Part shown: one piece after another, positions 16,439 to 26,011 of the stretch
Position numbering within the stretch: position 1 is the first letter of the stretch
How the letters are laid out: every line of letters begins with the position of its first letter
Assembly (NCBI GenBank): GCA_903937385.1
Contig: CAIZZF010000014.1
Span: forward strand, 1-64,000
Reading direction: 5' to 3'
DNA: 64,000 nt
Source: an uncultured Holophagaceae bacterium
GTDB lineage: Bacteria; Acidobacteriota; Holophagae; Holophagales; Holophagaceae
Notes under the pieces: generated by a model
The model's database searches: none
What the model saw: only the letters and a program-made list of their open reading frames with translations
What the model was told of the DNA's origin: nothing
Position numbers and translations under genes: made by a program

Positions 16439-16444
16439 TACCCT
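16439..16444 (+). promoter_or_regulatory. Candidate -10 box, six bases from the start codon
   Basis: TACCCT ends six bases before the GNAT ATG at 16451, the same spacing as at 12954 and 57258. The six bases TGAGGG could instead act as a ribosome site placed too close to the ATG. Confidence 0.3.
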
Positions 16445-16450
16445 TGAGGG

Positions 16451-16936
16451 ATGTTCACCTTCCGCCCCATCCGCCCCGCGGACGACGCAGCCATGGCTGC
16501 CGTCATCCGCGCCGTCATGCCGGAGTTCGGCGCCGATGGCCCCGGCTTCGCGATCCACGACCCCGAGGTGGACCACATGAGCGCGGCCTATGGGATCCCT
16601 GGCGCCGCCTACTTCGTGGTGGTGGATGCCACCGACCGGGTGGTGGGCGGGGCCGGCGTGGCCCCCCTGGTGGGCGGCGAGCCCGGAGTCTGCGAGCTGC
16701 GGAAGATGTACTTCCTGCCCGAAGCCCGGGGCCAGGGCCTGGGGGAAGCCCTGCTGCGCCACTGCCTGGGGGTGGCCGGAGCCCTGGGCCACCGGACCTG
16801 CTACCTGGAGACCCTGACGGGCATGGACCAGGCCATCCGGCTCTACCGGAAGCTGGGGTTCCGGACCCTCTGCGCCCCCCTGGGCCGGACCGGCCACGGC
16901 GGCTGCGACCAGTGGTTCTCCCGGGAGCTGCCATGA
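16451..16936 (+). CDS. GNAT-family N-acetyltransferase
   Basis: A 161-residue GNAT fold. The acetyl-CoA loop RGQGLGEAL (motif A) follows ELRKMYFLPEA; LYRKLGFRTL is motif B. The opening FTFRPIRPADDAAMAAVIRAVM is typical. Substrate (small molecule or protein N-terminus) is unknown. Its TGA overlaps the acpS ATG (ATGA), so the pair forms one transcript. Confidence 0.85.
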   Translation: MFTFRPIRPADDAAMAAVIRAVMPEFGADGPGFAIHDPEVDHMSAAYGIPGAAYFVVVDATDRVVGGAGVAPLVGGEPGVCELRKMYFLPEARGQGLGEALLRHCLGVAGALGHRTCYLETLTGMDQAIRLYRKLGFRTLCAPLGRTGHGGCDQWFSRELP

Positions 16937-17301
16937 TCGTCGGCCTCGGAACGGACCTGTGTCCTCCGAGCCGCTGGCGGCACCTGGTCCAGCGTTTCGG
17001 GGCCGAGAAGGCGGCGGGGCGGATCCTCCACCCGGAGGAGCTGGCCTACCTGCTGGAAGGGAACCGGGAGCGGTTGCCCGAGCGCCTCGCGGGCCGGTGG
17101 GCCCTGCGGGAGGCCTTCGGGAAGGCCCTGGGCACAGGCCTCGATGGCTGGTCCTGGAAGGAGCTGCGCTACGTGAATGGCCGCCTCTGGGCGGTGGGAG
17201 CCCTGGCCCAACTGCTGGCAGAGAGGGAGATCGGCACCCTACACGGGAGTGTCTCCCATGACGGGGACCTGGCCCTGGCGGTGGTCATCCTCGAGCGATA
17301 A
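16933..17301 (+). CDS. acpS: Holo-[acyl-carrier-protein] synthase
   Basis: A 122-residue 4'-phosphopantetheinyl transferase. It starts MIVGLGTDL with the Mg-binding D8, and the second motif is RWALREAFGKALGTG, with the Glu and Lys that pair to it. HGSVSHDGD supplies the C-terminal GSxSHD block. It charges apo-ACP from CoA, a prerequisite for fatty acid synthesis. The length is normal. The ATG overlaps the acetyltransferase stop by 4 bp. Confidence 0.92.
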   Translation: MIVGLGTDLCPPSRWRHLVQRFGAEKAAGRILHPEELAYLLEGNRERLPERLAGRWALREAFGKALGTGLDGWSWKELRYVNGRLWAVGALAQLLAEREIGTLHGSVSHDGDLALAVVILER

Positions 17302-17347
17302 CTCAAGGCTTGGGCCGTTGAGCCGATCCCGCAGGTAGGACGACTCG

Positions 17348-18205
17348 ATGGACCCACTTCAGGCCAAGCAACAGATGACCCTTGCCGAATTCCGGAGCCT
17401 CCGGGATTACATCTATGCCAAGTCGGGCATCTTCTTCAGTGAGTCCAAGCAGTATTTCCTCGAAAACCGCCTCAGCAAGCGCATCAGCGACCTGAAGCTG
17501 CGCAGCTACGCCGACTACATGTCCATGCTGCAGGGCAGCCAGGGCCCGGCGGAGCTCAAGCGCCTGTTCGTGGAGATCACCACCAACGAGACCAGCTTCT
17601 GGCGCAATCCGCCCCAGATCGAGGCCTTCCAGAACATCGTCCTGCCGGACGCGGTCAAGCAGGCCCGGGAGCGGGGCCAGAGCCGACTCCGGATCTGGTC
17701 GGCGGCCTGCTCCAGCGGCGAGGAGCCCTACACCCTGGCCATGATCTGCCAGGAGCTGAAGGACACGGTGCTGCGGGGCTTCACGGTGGAGATCCTGGGC
17801 ACGGACATCAGCGAGAAGGTGCTGGCCCTGGCCCAGGACGGGGTCTACAACAGCTACACCCTGCGGAACCTCACGCCAGAGCAGATGAACCGCCACTTCA
17901 CGGCCCTGGGCAAGGACCTGTTCCAGGTCAAGCCCGAGCTGCAGCGCTTCACCAGCCTCAAGAACTTCAACCTCGTGGACTATGCCTCCTATCGGCAGCT
18001 CGGCACCTTCGACATCATCTTCTGCCGGAATGTGCTGATCTACTTCGACGAGGCCGTGAAGACCAAGGTCCTCCAGGAATTTCACAACCAGCTGCACCCT
18101 AAGGCTTACCTCCTGGTTGGACACAGCGAAAGCATCCATGCTTTCAACACTGGTTTCGAGCTGCTGCACTTCAGCAAGGCCATGGGTTACCGGAAGCGGA
18201 CCTGA
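17348..18205 (+). CDS. cheR: CheR chemoreceptor methyltransferase
   Basis: A 285-residue SAM-dependent glutamate methyltransferase. The N-terminal helical domain (about 8-75) carries receptor binding, NETSFWR is at 80-86, the SAM-site block WSAACSSGEEPYTL at 117-130 and DIIFCRNVLIYFD near the catalytic Asp/Asn complete it. It methylates glutamates of MCPs at the membrane. It is the first gene of a run cheR-HDOD-HDOD-cheB, but no cheA, cheW or cheY is in the window, so its receptor and pathway are unknown. No MCP is in this operon; one is 33 kb away. Confidence 0.94.
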   Translation: MDPLQAKQQMTLAEFRSLRDYIYAKSGIFFSESKQYFLENRLSKRISDLKLRSYADYMSMLQGSQGPAELKRLFVEITTNETSFWRNPPQIEAFQNIVLPDAVKQARERGQSRLRIWSAACSSGEEPYTLAMICQELKDTVLRGFTVEILGTDISEKVLALAQDGVYNSYTLRNLTPEQMNRHFTALGKDLFQVKPELQRFTSLKNFNLVDYASYRQLGTFDIIFCRNVLIYFDEAVKTKVLQEFHNQLHPKAYLLVGHSESIHAFNTGFELLHFSKAMGYRKRT

Positions 18206-18217
18206 GCGGAGCGGATC

Positions 18218-19066
18218 ATGCCCATCACCCCCCAAGAACTGATTGCGAACCTCGGTGACCTGCCCCCTCTTCCCCAGGTGGCCTCCCAGGTGCTGCGCGT
18301 GTCTGCCGACCCGGATGCCAATGCCGAAGACCTTCGGAAGGTCATCTCCACGGACCAGGCCCTCACCAGCCAGATCCTGAAGATCTCCAACTCGGCCATG
18401 TTCGGCATGGTTCGGGAAGTCACCACGCTGACCCAGGCGATCATGACCCTCGGCTTCAGCACCATCAAGAGCGTGGTCATCGCCAGCTCCGCCAAGAACC
18501 TCTACCACCGGGGCTCGGTGGGCCTGCAGGAGCGCCTGATCTGGGAGCACGCGCTGATCGCGGCCATCGCCAGCCGGGCCTTCGCCAAGAGCCTCCGCTT
18601 CCCCCGCGTGGAGGAGGCCTTCATCGGCGGCCTGCTGCACGACATCGGGAAGTCGGTCCTAGGGGTGAAGTTCCCTGAGCGCTACGGGGCCCTGCTGCGC
18701 ACGGTCTACAACGAGGGCGGGGTCTGCCTGAATCTGGAGCTGGATACGTTCGGTTTCGACCACGCCATGGTGGGCGAGGCCCTGGTGGGCAAGTGGAACC
18801 TGGCCTCGAGCCTTCAGTCGGCGGTGCGCTGGCACCATGATCCCGCCCAGGCCCCCAAGGACCACCAGGAGCTCTCGGCCATCGTGGCCCTCGCGAACCA
18901 GATGGCCCTGGAGGAGAAGGTCGGCATCGGCGATCCCCAACACCTTGAAGGTTCTTCCCAGCAGGCGATGGAGATCCTCCGGGTCGGCCCCGAAGCTCTG
19001 GCCGGCATCAAGGAGGGCATCCGGGCCGCCATCGAGCAGGACAAGACGATGATCGCGGAGTTCTAG
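18218..19066 (+). CDS. HDOD-domain signalling protein (first of two)
   Basis: A 282-residue protein occupied almost fully by an HDOD domain. The start LPPLPQVASQVLRVSADPDANAEDLRKVI is standard; the catalytic-type HD pair is kept (H141 D142 in LLHDIGK, H111 in WEHALIA), unlike many HDOD proteins that have lost it. Action as a phosphohydrolase or as a scaffold in two-component or chemotaxis signalling are both possible. It is preceded by GGAG and lies 12 bp after cheR. The next gene is a related protein in the same direction, so this looks like a tandem duplication. Confidence 0.9.
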   Translation: MPITPQELIANLGDLPPLPQVASQVLRVSADPDANAEDLRKVISTDQALTSQILKISNSAMFGMVREVTTLTQAIMTLGFSTIKSVVIASSAKNLYHRGSVGLQERLIWEHALIAAIASRAFAKSLRFPRVEEAFIGGLLHDIGKSVLGVKFPERYGALLRTVYNEGGVCLNLELDTFGFDHAMVGEALVGKWNLASSLQSAVRWHHDPAQAPKDHQELSAIVALANQMALEEKVGIGDPQHLEGSSQQAMEILRVGPEALAGIKEGIRAAIEQDKTMIAEF

Positions 19067-19930
19067 ATGATCACCCGGGAGCAGTTCATCTCGCGTCTGA
19101 AGGCCAAGTCCCTTCCGAGTCTGCCGTTGACAGTGGTGGCTCTGGGCGAGGCCGTGCAGGACGAGCGCTGCACCGTGGACCGCATCCTCGGCATCCTCTC
19201 GAAGGATCCCTCACTCTCCGCCACCCTGCTGCGCCTCGCCAACTCCGCGCTCTACGCCGGAACCGGCTCCATCCAGGACCTGCGCAGCGCCGTGCTGCGC
19301 CTCGGCTTCGATGCCGTGGCCAACCTCGGCACTGGTGCTGCGGTGGTGCGCACCTTGAAGGGCGGCACCCACCTCAACGCCGTGAAGCTGTGGCAGCACA
19401 GCGTGGCCGTGGGGCTCACTGCCAAGGGCATCTGCGTCCTGGCCAAGCGGCACGGCCAGGCCGAGACCGCCTTCCTGACCGGCCTGCTCCACGACATCGG
19501 CAAGATCGCCCTGGACACCTGCTACCCCGAGGCCTATGCCACGGTGCTCCAGCAGGTCGAGGCGGGCGCCCTCTTCATCGACGCCGAGCGGGCGGTGCTG
19601 GGCCTGGACCACGCCGAGGCCGGCGCCCTCCTTGCCGCGGAGTGGTCCTTCCCCCAGACCATCGTGGAGGTGATTCGCGACCACCACGAACCCCAGCCCG
19701 GCGATTTCCTCCCCAACCTCATCCACCTCTCGGATCTGCTGGTGCGGACCCGCATTCCCATGGGTCCTGCGGATGAGCACCTGCTGGTGTCCCTGGATGA
19801 CCTGCCGGCCTTCAAGGCCGTCATGGCCGGCGCCCTCCAGAAGGATCTGGATGTGGAGCGTCTCACCTTCTCCATCGATGACGAGCTGGACCATGCCATG
19901 GCCTTCGTCGAGCTGGCTTTCCAGGCCTAG
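19067..19930 (+). CDS. HDOD-domain signalling protein (second of two)
   Basis: A 287-residue HDOD protein, start LPSLPLTVVALGEAVQDERCTVDRILGIL, with the HD pair retained at H142 D143 (LLHDIGK) and H111 (WQHSVAV). It follows the first HDOD gene with its ATG immediately after the previous TAG, so translation is coupled. The two are clearly paralogues but diverged. Partner proteins are not known from the sequence; the location before cheB suggests a shared phosphorelay. Confidence 0.9.
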   Translation: MITREQFISRLKAKSLPSLPLTVVALGEAVQDERCTVDRILGILSKDPSLSATLLRLANSALYAGTGSIQDLRSAVLRLGFDAVANLGTGAAVVRTLKGGTHLNAVKLWQHSVAVGLTAKGICVLAKRHGQAETAFLTGLLHDIGKIALDTCYPEAYATVLQQVEAGALFIDAERAVLGLDHAEAGALLAAEWSFPQTIVEVIRDHHEPQPGDFLPNLIHLSDLLVRTRIPMGPADEHLLVSLDDLPAFKAVMAGALQKDLDVERLTFSIDDELDHAMAFVELAFQA

Positions 19931-19939
19931 AGGAGTCCC

Positions 19940-21049
19940 ATGACGATCCGGATCCTGGTGGTGGATGACAGCCCATTCATGCGGAAGACCCTCCAGAAGA
20001 TGCTGGAGGAGGCCCCGGACCTCCGGGTGGTCGCCACAGCGCGGGACGGCCTCGACGCCCTCGAGAAAATCCAGGAATTCAAGCCCGACATCGTCACCCT
20101 CGACATCGAGATGCCCCGCATGGACGGCCTCTCCTGCCTGAAGAAGATCATGGCCGACCACCCCATGCCGGTGCTGATGGTCTCGAGCCTCACCCAGGAG
20201 GGCGCCCGGACCACCCTGGAAGCCCTCTCCATCGGCGCCCTGGACTTCATTCCCAAAGAGAACAGCTACGCAAGCATGAGCATCCTGCAGATCCAGCACG
20301 ACCTGCAGGAGAAGGTGCGCCGCCTCGCCCAGTCCCCCCGGTTCCACCGTGCGCCCCCGGCGCCGAGCGCGGCGGGGCCAGCGCACGCGCTGCCCCCGCC
20401 AGCGGCCCCGCTGCACCGACCCGCGGCCCTGCCAAAGGCGCCGGTCCCCGCCGGCGCCAGCCTCGCCTCCTCGCCCCAGGCAGAGCTCCTCGTCATCGGC
20501 AGTTCCACCGGCGGACCCAAGGCCCTCCAGGACATCCTGCCCTCGCTGCCGGCCAACCTGCCGGTGCCCTGCCTCATCGTCCAGCACATGCCCAGCACCT
20601 TCACCAAGCCCTTCGCGGATCGCCTGGACGGCCTCTGCCAGGTCCACGTAAAGGAAGCCGAGCAGGGGGAGCCCCTGAAGGCCGGCACCGTCTACATCGC
20701 GCCAGGCGGAATCCACCTGACCTATGGCCCCCGCGGCGCCAAAGGCTGCATCGAGCTCAATCCCGAACCCCTCGCTTCTCTGCACCGTCCCAGCGTCGAT
20801 GTGCTCTTCCTCAGCGTGGCGGAGCTGTTCCGGGGGCAGGTGCTGGCCGGGATCCTCACCGGCATGGGCGCGGATGGGGCCAAGGGCATGGAGCAGCTGA
20901 AGCTCCGGGGCGCCTACACCTTTGCCGAGTCGGAGGAGTCCTGCGTGGTCTACGGCATGCCCCGCGCCGCCGTGGAGCGGGGCTGCGTCGATGTGGTGGC
21001 CCCCCTGAGCGAGATCCCAGGCCAGCTCCGTCGGCACTTCAGGATCTAG
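19940..21049 (+). CDS. cheB: CheB protein-glutamate methylesterase/response regulator
   Basis: A 369-residue two-domain enzyme. Receiver: D9/D10 pocket and D55 phospho-site (VTLDIEMPRMDG). A long Ala/Pro-rich linker (about 132-180) joins the methylesterase, with catalytic S189 (GSSTGG), H216 (VQHMPSTFTKPF) and D312 (TGMGADG). It removes methyl groups placed by CheR. The linker is longer than usual. A good AGGAGTCCC ribosome site precedes the ATG. The gene is in the same operon as cheR. Confidence 0.94.
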   Translation: MTIRILVVDDSPFMRKTLQKMLEEAPDLRVVATARDGLDALEKIQEFKPDIVTLDIEMPRMDGLSCLKKIMADHPMPVLMVSSLTQEGARTTLEALSIGALDFIPKENSYASMSILQIQHDLQEKVRRLAQSPRFHRAPPAPSAAGPAHALPPPAAPLHRPAALPKAPVPAGASLASSPQAELLVIGSSTGGPKALQDILPSLPANLPVPCLIVQHMPSTFTKPFADRLDGLCQVHVKEAEQGEPLKAGTVYIAPGGIHLTYGPRGAKGCIELNPEPLASLHRPSVDVLFLSVAELFRGQVLAGILTGMGADGAKGMEQLKLRGAYTFAESEESCVVYGMPRAAVERGCVDVVAPLSEIPGQLRRHFRI

Positions 21050-21080
21050 GCGGGAACCGAGACTATCGGATGGGGCGACA

Positions 21081-21968
21081 TTGATCGAGAACCTGGCACT
21101 GACGCCCGCACTGCTGGGATCCCTGAGAATCCCGGCGGCGGCAGCGTCGACCGCGGCCCTGACCGCAGCGCTCGGCGGTCAGACCCTCGAGGCCACCCTG
21201 GAGGCCCTCCTGCCCGAGGGGATGCTGCTCCGGCTGGCTGATGGCGAGCTGCTGAAGGCTCAGGGCGACCTGCCCTTTCCGACGGGCAGCACCCTCATCC
21301 TCAAGACGCTGCCCCTGCCGGAAGGCGCAGGCATCCGGCTGCAGGTGGTCCGGGCCACACCTCCACCCGCACCTGCAGTGCTGGCGCCGCTGATCTTCGG
21401 GGAGGCCGCCCAGCTGCTGGCGCGAGCGCAGGCAGGCAATGATCAGGCCCCCCTCGCAGCCCTGCTCCGCAGCTTCCTCCAGGCGGGCTCCGCCATCGCC
21501 GAGCAGCCCGAGAGCTGGTTCACCTGGATGAAGGAGGCCATGAAGACCCTGGCCGATCCTGCCGCCTCCCCCGCCGAGGCCCCCTTTCACCAGCTCCAGG
21601 CCAAGGAGGGCACTGGCTGGTTCGAGATTCCTCTCCCCTGGGCCACGGGGGTCGAGCCTCTGCGGATCTGGATCGAGGACGAGCGGGATGCCGCGGGAGC
21701 CGAGGCGACGCCCACCCACCGGGTGTTCCTGAGTGTCCCTTTCAGCGCCCTGGGCGAGGTGCGCATGGGGCTGGAGCAGCGCAGCTCCGGCCTGCGGGTG
21801 CGCCTCTGGCTCCAGGATCCCAGCCAGGTCGCCGCCTTGCGTCCCGAGCTCGAGGCGGAGCTGAAGACCCTCGGGCGGCCCGTGGACCTTCAGGTGCTGA
21901 CCCTGCCTCCGGGGCTGCCCGACCTCCGCGCCATGGCGGGAGCCTCCCCGCTCCAGGCCATGGGCTAG
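21081..21968 (+). CDS. FliK-like (flagellar hook-length domain) protein
   Basis: A 295-residue protein beginning TTG. The C-terminal part (about 212-280, [49 protein letters not shown]) matches the FliK C-terminal domain pattern by eye; the N-terminal two-thirds is Ala/Leu/Pro-rich and has no visible match. FliK normally sets hook length, but no flagellar gene lies nearby. It may be a chemosensory or surface-appendage protein re-using the fold. The start is uncertain: TTG at 21081 is preceded by GGGGCGACA. Confidence 0.6.
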   Translation: MIENLALTPALLGSLRIPAAAASTAALTAALGGQTLEATLEALLPEGMLLRLADGELLKAQGDLPFPTGSTLILKTLPLPEGAGIRLQVVRATPPPAPAVLAPLIFGEAAQLLARAQAGNDQAPLAALLRSFLQAGSAIAEQPESWFTWMKEAMKTLADPAASPAEAPFHQLQAKEGTGWFEIPLPWATGVEPLRIWIEDERDAAGAEATPTHRVFLSVPFSALGEVRMGLEQRSSGLRVRLWLQDPSQVAALRPELEAELKTLGRPVDLQVLTLPPGLPDLRAMAGASPLQAMG

Positions 21969-21970
21969 CC

Positions 21971-23005
21971 GTGAGCACTCCCGCCCTTCCCAAGGACAGC
22001 CCCAACCGGCGGCTGGAACAGCTCATGGCCTGCACCGGCGCGATTCCCTGGTCCATGGACCCGGAGAACGGAACCTGTGTCTATCTGGGTCGTTCCGAGG
22101 AGGAGCTCTTTGGCTGGCCCCAGGAGAGCTGGCGTGCCCTCCCCTTCTGGGGCGCGGTGATCCACCCCGAGGACCAGGCCGCCTTCCGCAGCTTCCTCCA
22201 GGACCTGGACCCCGCGCCTGGCAGCCCCCAGTTCGAGTTCCGGCTCCAGACCCCCGAGGGGGGCGCCCACTGGGTGCGGGCCGCCGGAGGGCTGGAGTCC
22301 TCCACCCCGGAGAGCCATGTGATGGGCTTCCTCTTCGACATCCATGCCCAGAAGATGGCCGAGCAGAATGTCCTGGAGGCCTCCCTGAGACAGAAGGACC
22401 TGCTGCTGCGCGAGATCCACCACCGGGTGAAGAACAACCTCCAGGTGGTCTCCAGCCTGCTGCGGCTGCAGGCCTCCACCAATCCGGATCCCGCCCTGCA
22501 GCGGGCCCTGCAGGAAGCCCAGGAGCGCATCCAGGCCATTGCCCTCATCCACCAGAAGCTCAAGCACGCTCCCGATTTCTCCCAGCTGGACCTGCCTGGC
22601 TATGTGCGAACGCTGGCGGAGCGGCTGGTGCGGACCTATGCGAGCGTCCCGGCCCTCATCGACCTGCAGGTGCGGGTGGCGGCGGTGGAGATCGGCCCGG
22701 ACGCCCCGATGCCCCTGGGCCTGATCCTCAACGAGCTGGTGGCCAACGCCCTCCAGCACGCCTTCCCCCCGGGCGAGGGGGGCAGCCTCGACATCGAGAT
22801 CGGCCCGGACGTCAGGGGCTGGGTCACCCTCCGGGTGGCCGACTCCGGGCAGGGACTTCCGGCCACCGTTGAGCTGGACCGGGGCGGTCTGGGATTCCAG
22901 CTGGTCAAGGCCCTGACCGATCAGTTGTCCGGGGTCCTGGAGCTGGAACGGCGCCGGGGGGCCTCCTTTCTCCTGAGTTTCCCCCCCGCCCGACGACAGC
23001 CATGA
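21971..23005 (+). CDS. PAS sensor histidine kinase (HisKA_2 type)
   Basis: A 344-residue soluble kinase. A PAS domain (about 15-130, [25 protein letters not shown]) is followed by the HisKA_2 motif [13 protein letters not shown] (H150) and a HATPase domain ([35 protein letters not shown]). These short-phosphotransfer kinases often act with single-domain regulators. No membrane segment, so it senses something inside the cell. GTG start; its TGA overlaps the ATG of the hybrid kinase (ATGA), so they are coupled. Confidence 0.9.
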   Translation: MSTPALPKDSPNRRLEQLMACTGAIPWSMDPENGTCVYLGRSEEELFGWPQESWRALPFWGAVIHPEDQAAFRSFLQDLDPAPGSPQFEFRLQTPEGGAHWVRAAGGLESSTPESHVMGFLFDIHAQKMAEQNVLEASLRQKDLLLREIHHRVKNNLQVVSSLLRLQASTNPDPALQRALQEAQERIQAIALIHQKLKHAPDFSQLDLPGYVRTLAERLVRTYASVPALIDLQVRVAAVEIGPDAPMPLGLILNELVANALQHAFPPGEGGSLDIEIGPDVRGWVTLRVADSGQGLPATVELDRGGLGFQLVKALTDQLSGVLELERRRGASFLLSFPPARRQP

Positions 23006-24924
23006 CCCCCTCCCGCATCCTCATCGTCGAAGACGAAGCCATCGTGGCCATGGACCTGAAGCTGCATCTCCAGGAGCTGGGCTACGGCGCGGTGGACTTG
23101 GCCGGCAGCGGCGAGGAGGCCCTGGAGGCCGCCGCCCGCCAGGCTCCGGACCTCGTGCTCATGGACATCTCGCTGGGCTCTGGGATGGACGGCATCGTGG
23201 CGGCGCGACACCTTCAGAACCTGGGCATTCCCGTGGTCTTCCTGACAGCCTTCGCCGACGAGCAGACCCTGGCCCGGGCCAAGGAGAGCGGCCCCTACGG
23301 CTACCTCCTGAAGCCCTTTGACGAGCGGACCCTCCACTCCACCGTGGAGATGGCCTTCTACCGGCACCGCATGGAGCAGGAGCTCAAGGCCAGCGAGTCC
23401 AGGCTGCGGGCCATCATCGAGCACGCGCTCGACCTGGTGGTGATCCTCGACCGCTCAGGCCAGGTGGTCTACAGCAGCCCTGCCGCCGGAAGGGTCCTGG
23501 GGTATCAGGCGGGTGAGCGGTTGGGAACCTCGGCCGTCGACCTGATCCATCCCGGAGACCGGGCGCTGTTCCAGAAGGCCTTTCTGGACCTGAGCCAGAC
23601 CCCCGGCAGTTCCAGGACCCTTGAGATCCGGGTGCTCCATAGGGACGGCACCCCCCGACTCATGGAGGCCATCTCGCACAACGCCCTGGACGTTCCGGGC
23701 GTCCATGGCATCGTGGTGAACGCCCGCGACGTGACCGAGCGACGGCAGGCCGAGCAGGACCGGCAGGACATGGAGTCCAAGGTCCAGCAGGCCCAGAAGC
23801 TGGAGAGCCTCGGTGTGCTGGCGGGCGGCATCGCCCATGACTTCAACAACCTGCTCATGGGCATCATGGGCCATGCGGGACTGGCCCTGATGGACCCCGA
23901 CCTGCAGCCCGCCATGCAGCGCCGCCTCAACCAGATCGAGATGGCCGCCACCCGCGCCGCCGAGCTGACCAACCAGCTGCTGGCCTATTCCGGGCGAGGC
24001 AAGTTCCATGTGGAGCCGCTCTCCCTCTCCCGCCTGGTGGATGAGATGGAGAGCCTGCTGGAGACCGTGATCTCCAAGAAGGCCCTGCTGGAACACCGGT
24101 TCGCCCCGGACCTGCCTCTGATCGACGGGGACGCCACCCAGGTCCGGCAGGTCATCATGAACCTCATCACCAACGCCTCCGATGCCCTGCAGGACCGGGT
24201 GGGGAGGATCACCATCTCCACGGGCACGGTGGAGACCGGCACCCTCACCCACTGCCTCGCCGGCACCCCGCCAGACGGCACCTCGGTCTATCTCGAGGTG
24301 GCTGACACAGGCTCCGGCATGGATGCGGACACCCTCCAGCGCATCTTCGATCCCTTCTTCACCACCAAGTTCACGGGCCGGGGGCTCGGCCTCGCTGCGG
24401 TGCTCGGCATCATGCGCGGCCACCACGGTGCGGTGCAGGTCCTCAGCTGTCCCGGCGAGGGGACCTCCTTCCGCCTGCTCTTCCCCCGTTCGGAGGAGGT
24501 CATTCCCGTGGAGCCCTGGGAGGATCGGCCCCTGGACGCCTACTTCAGCCACGGAGACATCCTGGTGGTGGATGACGAGGAGGCGGTTCGGAGCGTGGCC
24601 TCCCTGACCCTGGAAGGCTGCGGCTTCCGGGTCCAGACAGCCGGAGACGGGCGCGAAGGGCTCCAGGTCTACCGAGAGCACGCTGAGCAAATCCGGGCCG
24701 TGGTCCTGGACCTCACCATGCCCGTGCTGGGTGGGGATGAGGTGCTGGCGGAGCTGAGGAACAGCATCGGCCCCGGCGCCACGGTCCCCGTGCTGCTGTC
24801 CAGCGGCTACAGCAGCAGCGACATCGCAGGCAACCTGCAGCGCTGCGGCCCGATCCAGTTCCTCCAGAAGCCCTACAGCCCCCTGGACCTGATCCAGAAG
24901 ATCCGGGCCTGCCTCGGCGAGTGA
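23002..24924 (+). CDS. Hybrid histidine kinase, REC-PAS-HisKA-HATPase-REC
   Basis: A 640-residue soluble hybrid. Receiver 1 (D55 in LVLMDISL; K104 in LKPF), PAS (about 135-250), HisKA with H279 ([10 protein letters not shown]), HATPase ([20 protein letters not shown]) and a C-terminal receiver ([21 protein letters not shown]). The REC at both ends suggests it takes phosphate from another kinase, perhaps the one encoded just upstream, and relays it. Its stop (TGA) and the lpxD stop on the other strand lie back to back in TGATCA. Confidence 0.92.
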   Translation: MTPSRILIVEDEAIVAMDLKLHLQELGYGAVDLAGSGEEALEAAARQAPDLVLMDISLGSGMDGIVAARHLQNLGIPVVFLTAFADEQTLARAKESGPYGYLLKPFDERTLHSTVEMAFYRHRMEQELKASESRLRAIIEHALDLVVILDRSGQVVYSSPAAGRVLGYQAGERLGTSAVDLIHPGDRALFQKAFLDLSQTPGSSRTLEIRVLHRDGTPRLMEAISHNALDVPGVHGIVVNARDVTERRQAEQDRQDMESKVQQAQKLESLGVLAGGIAHDFNNLLMGIMGHAGLALMDPDLQPAMQRRLNQIEMAATRAAELTNQLLAYSGRGKFHVEPLSLSRLVDEMESLLETVISKKALLEHRFAPDLPLIDGDATQVRQVIMNLITNASDALQDRVGRITISTGTVETGTLTHCLAGTPPDGTSVYLEVADTGSGMDADTLQRIFDPFFTTKFTGRGLGLAAVLGIMRGHHGAVQVLSCPGEGTSFRLLFPRSEEVIPVEPWEDRPLDAYFSHGDILVVDDEEAVRSVASLTLEGCGFRVQTAGDGREGLQVYREHAEQIRAVVLDLTMPVLGGDEVLAELRNSIGPGATVPVLLSSGYSSSDIAGNLQRCGPIQFLQKPYSPLDLIQKIRACLGE

Positions 24925-25926
24925 TCAGCCCTTCCGCAGCTGCTTCATGAGCCTCGGCAGCCGGTTCAGGGCCGCCTGGGCCTCGGCCCACTCCCGGTGG
25001 GGACGGGCCGGGAACCCCGTGACGAAGCTGCCTTCGGGCAGGCTCTTCGCCACCACACTGTTGCCGCCCACCACGCTGCGCGCCCCGATTTCGATGTGAC
25101 CCACGACCCCGGCCTTGCCCGCCAGGGTCACGTAGTCGCCCAGTTTCGTCGAACCGCTGATGCCCGACTGGGCCACCAGCAGGCAGTGGCTCCCCACCTG
25201 GACGTTGTGGGCCACCTGGACCTGGTTGTCGATCTTGGAGCCGGTCCCGATCCGGGTGGGGCCCAGCACGCCGCGATCGATGCAGACACAGGCGCCGATC
25301 TCCACGTCGTCGCCCACCTCCACCCAGCCCACCTGGGGAATCTTGGTGTGGCGCCCCTCCACGAGGACGTAGCCGTAGCCGTCGCTGCCCACCACAGAGT
25401 TGGCGTGGATGATCACCCGCCGACCCAGCCGCGTCTGGCGGTAGAGCACCACGCCCGGGAAGAGCTCACAGCCCTCCCCCAGCTCGCAGTCGTCGCCGAC
25501 ATGGACGCCGGGATGCAGCACACAGCCAGCGGCCACGACCGTTCGGGCACCCACCGTGGAGCCTGGGGCGATCACGCAGTCGGCGCTGAGCACCGCGGAG
25601 GCGTGCACCGCCGTGGTGCTCCGCTCAGGCGCCGGCTCGGGATGCAGCCAGCCAATGGCCTGGGCGAAGCACCAGTAGGGGTGCGGGACCCGCAGGACGG
25701 GCCGGTCACCCAGATCGGTCTTGGCATCCACGAGGATCAGGCCCGCCGGACTCTCCTTGGCCTTGGTGGCATACCTGGGGTTGGCAAGGAAGGAGATGGA
25801 GCGTTCTCCAGCCTCTTCCAGCGGCTTCACTTCGGAAATGGGGCGATCCAGGGGACAATGGTCCAGAGTGCCACCCAAACGTTCGGCCAGATCCTGCGCA
25901 GTCAGGGTCATCGGGGTCCGGGACAT
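24925..25926 (-). CDS. lpxD: UDP-3-O-(3-hydroxyacyl)glucosamine N-acyltransferase
   Basis: A 333-residue left-handed beta-helix acyltransferase. Hexapeptide repeats run from about residue 110 to 320 (GSTVGARTVVAAGCVLHPGVHVGDDCELGEGCELFPGVV and the end block GKAGVVGHIEIGARSVVGGNSVVAKSLPEG), with the NxVQVAHNVQVG segment that holds the catalytic His and the N-terminal LpxD uridine-binding domain. It adds the amide-linked acyl chain in lipid A synthesis, in the cytoplasm. GGAGCACCC precedes the ATG. It stands apart from the bamA/fabZ/lpxA group where lpxD often sits. Confidence 0.94.
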   Translation of the reverse strand: MSRTPMTLTAQDLAERLGGTLDHCPLDRPISEVKPLEEAGERSISFLANPRYATKAKESPAGLILVDAKTDLGDRPVLRVPHPYWCFAQAIGWLHPEPAPERSTTAVHASAVLSADCVIAPGSTVGARTVVAAGCVLHPGVHVGDDCELGEGCELFPGVVLYRQTRLGRRVIIHANSVVGSDGYGYVLVEGRHTKIPQVGWVEVGDDVEIGACVCIDRGVLGPTRIGTGSKIDNQVQVAHNVQVGSHCLLVAQSGISGSTKLGDYVTLAGKAGVVGHIEIGARSVVGGNSVVAKSLPEGSFVTGFPARPHREWAEAQAALNRLPRLMKQLRKG

Positions 25927-26011
25927 GGGTGCTCCTCAGCAGTCTTCAGTCTTCAGGGTACGGCCTCCAGTTTCCAGTCCTCCCATCATTTCGACCTTCC
26001 GAGTTCCCCGC

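Noticed and set aside
14012-16897. 961-residue ORF antisense to hrpB and the acetyltransferase
   Set aside because: A GC-rich shadow frame: Gly/Gln/Ala/Arg-biased composition without any domain, fully opposite a conserved helicase gene.
14110-17301. 1063-residue plus-strand ORF overlapping hrpB
   Set aside because: Its main part is an out-of-frame shadow of hrpB. Only the 3' 369 bases, from 16933, are a real gene (acpS).
25927-26011. Tandem CAGTCTT repeat between lpxD and lgt
   Set aside because: Only two copies of seven bases; no structure or regulatory pattern could be supported.
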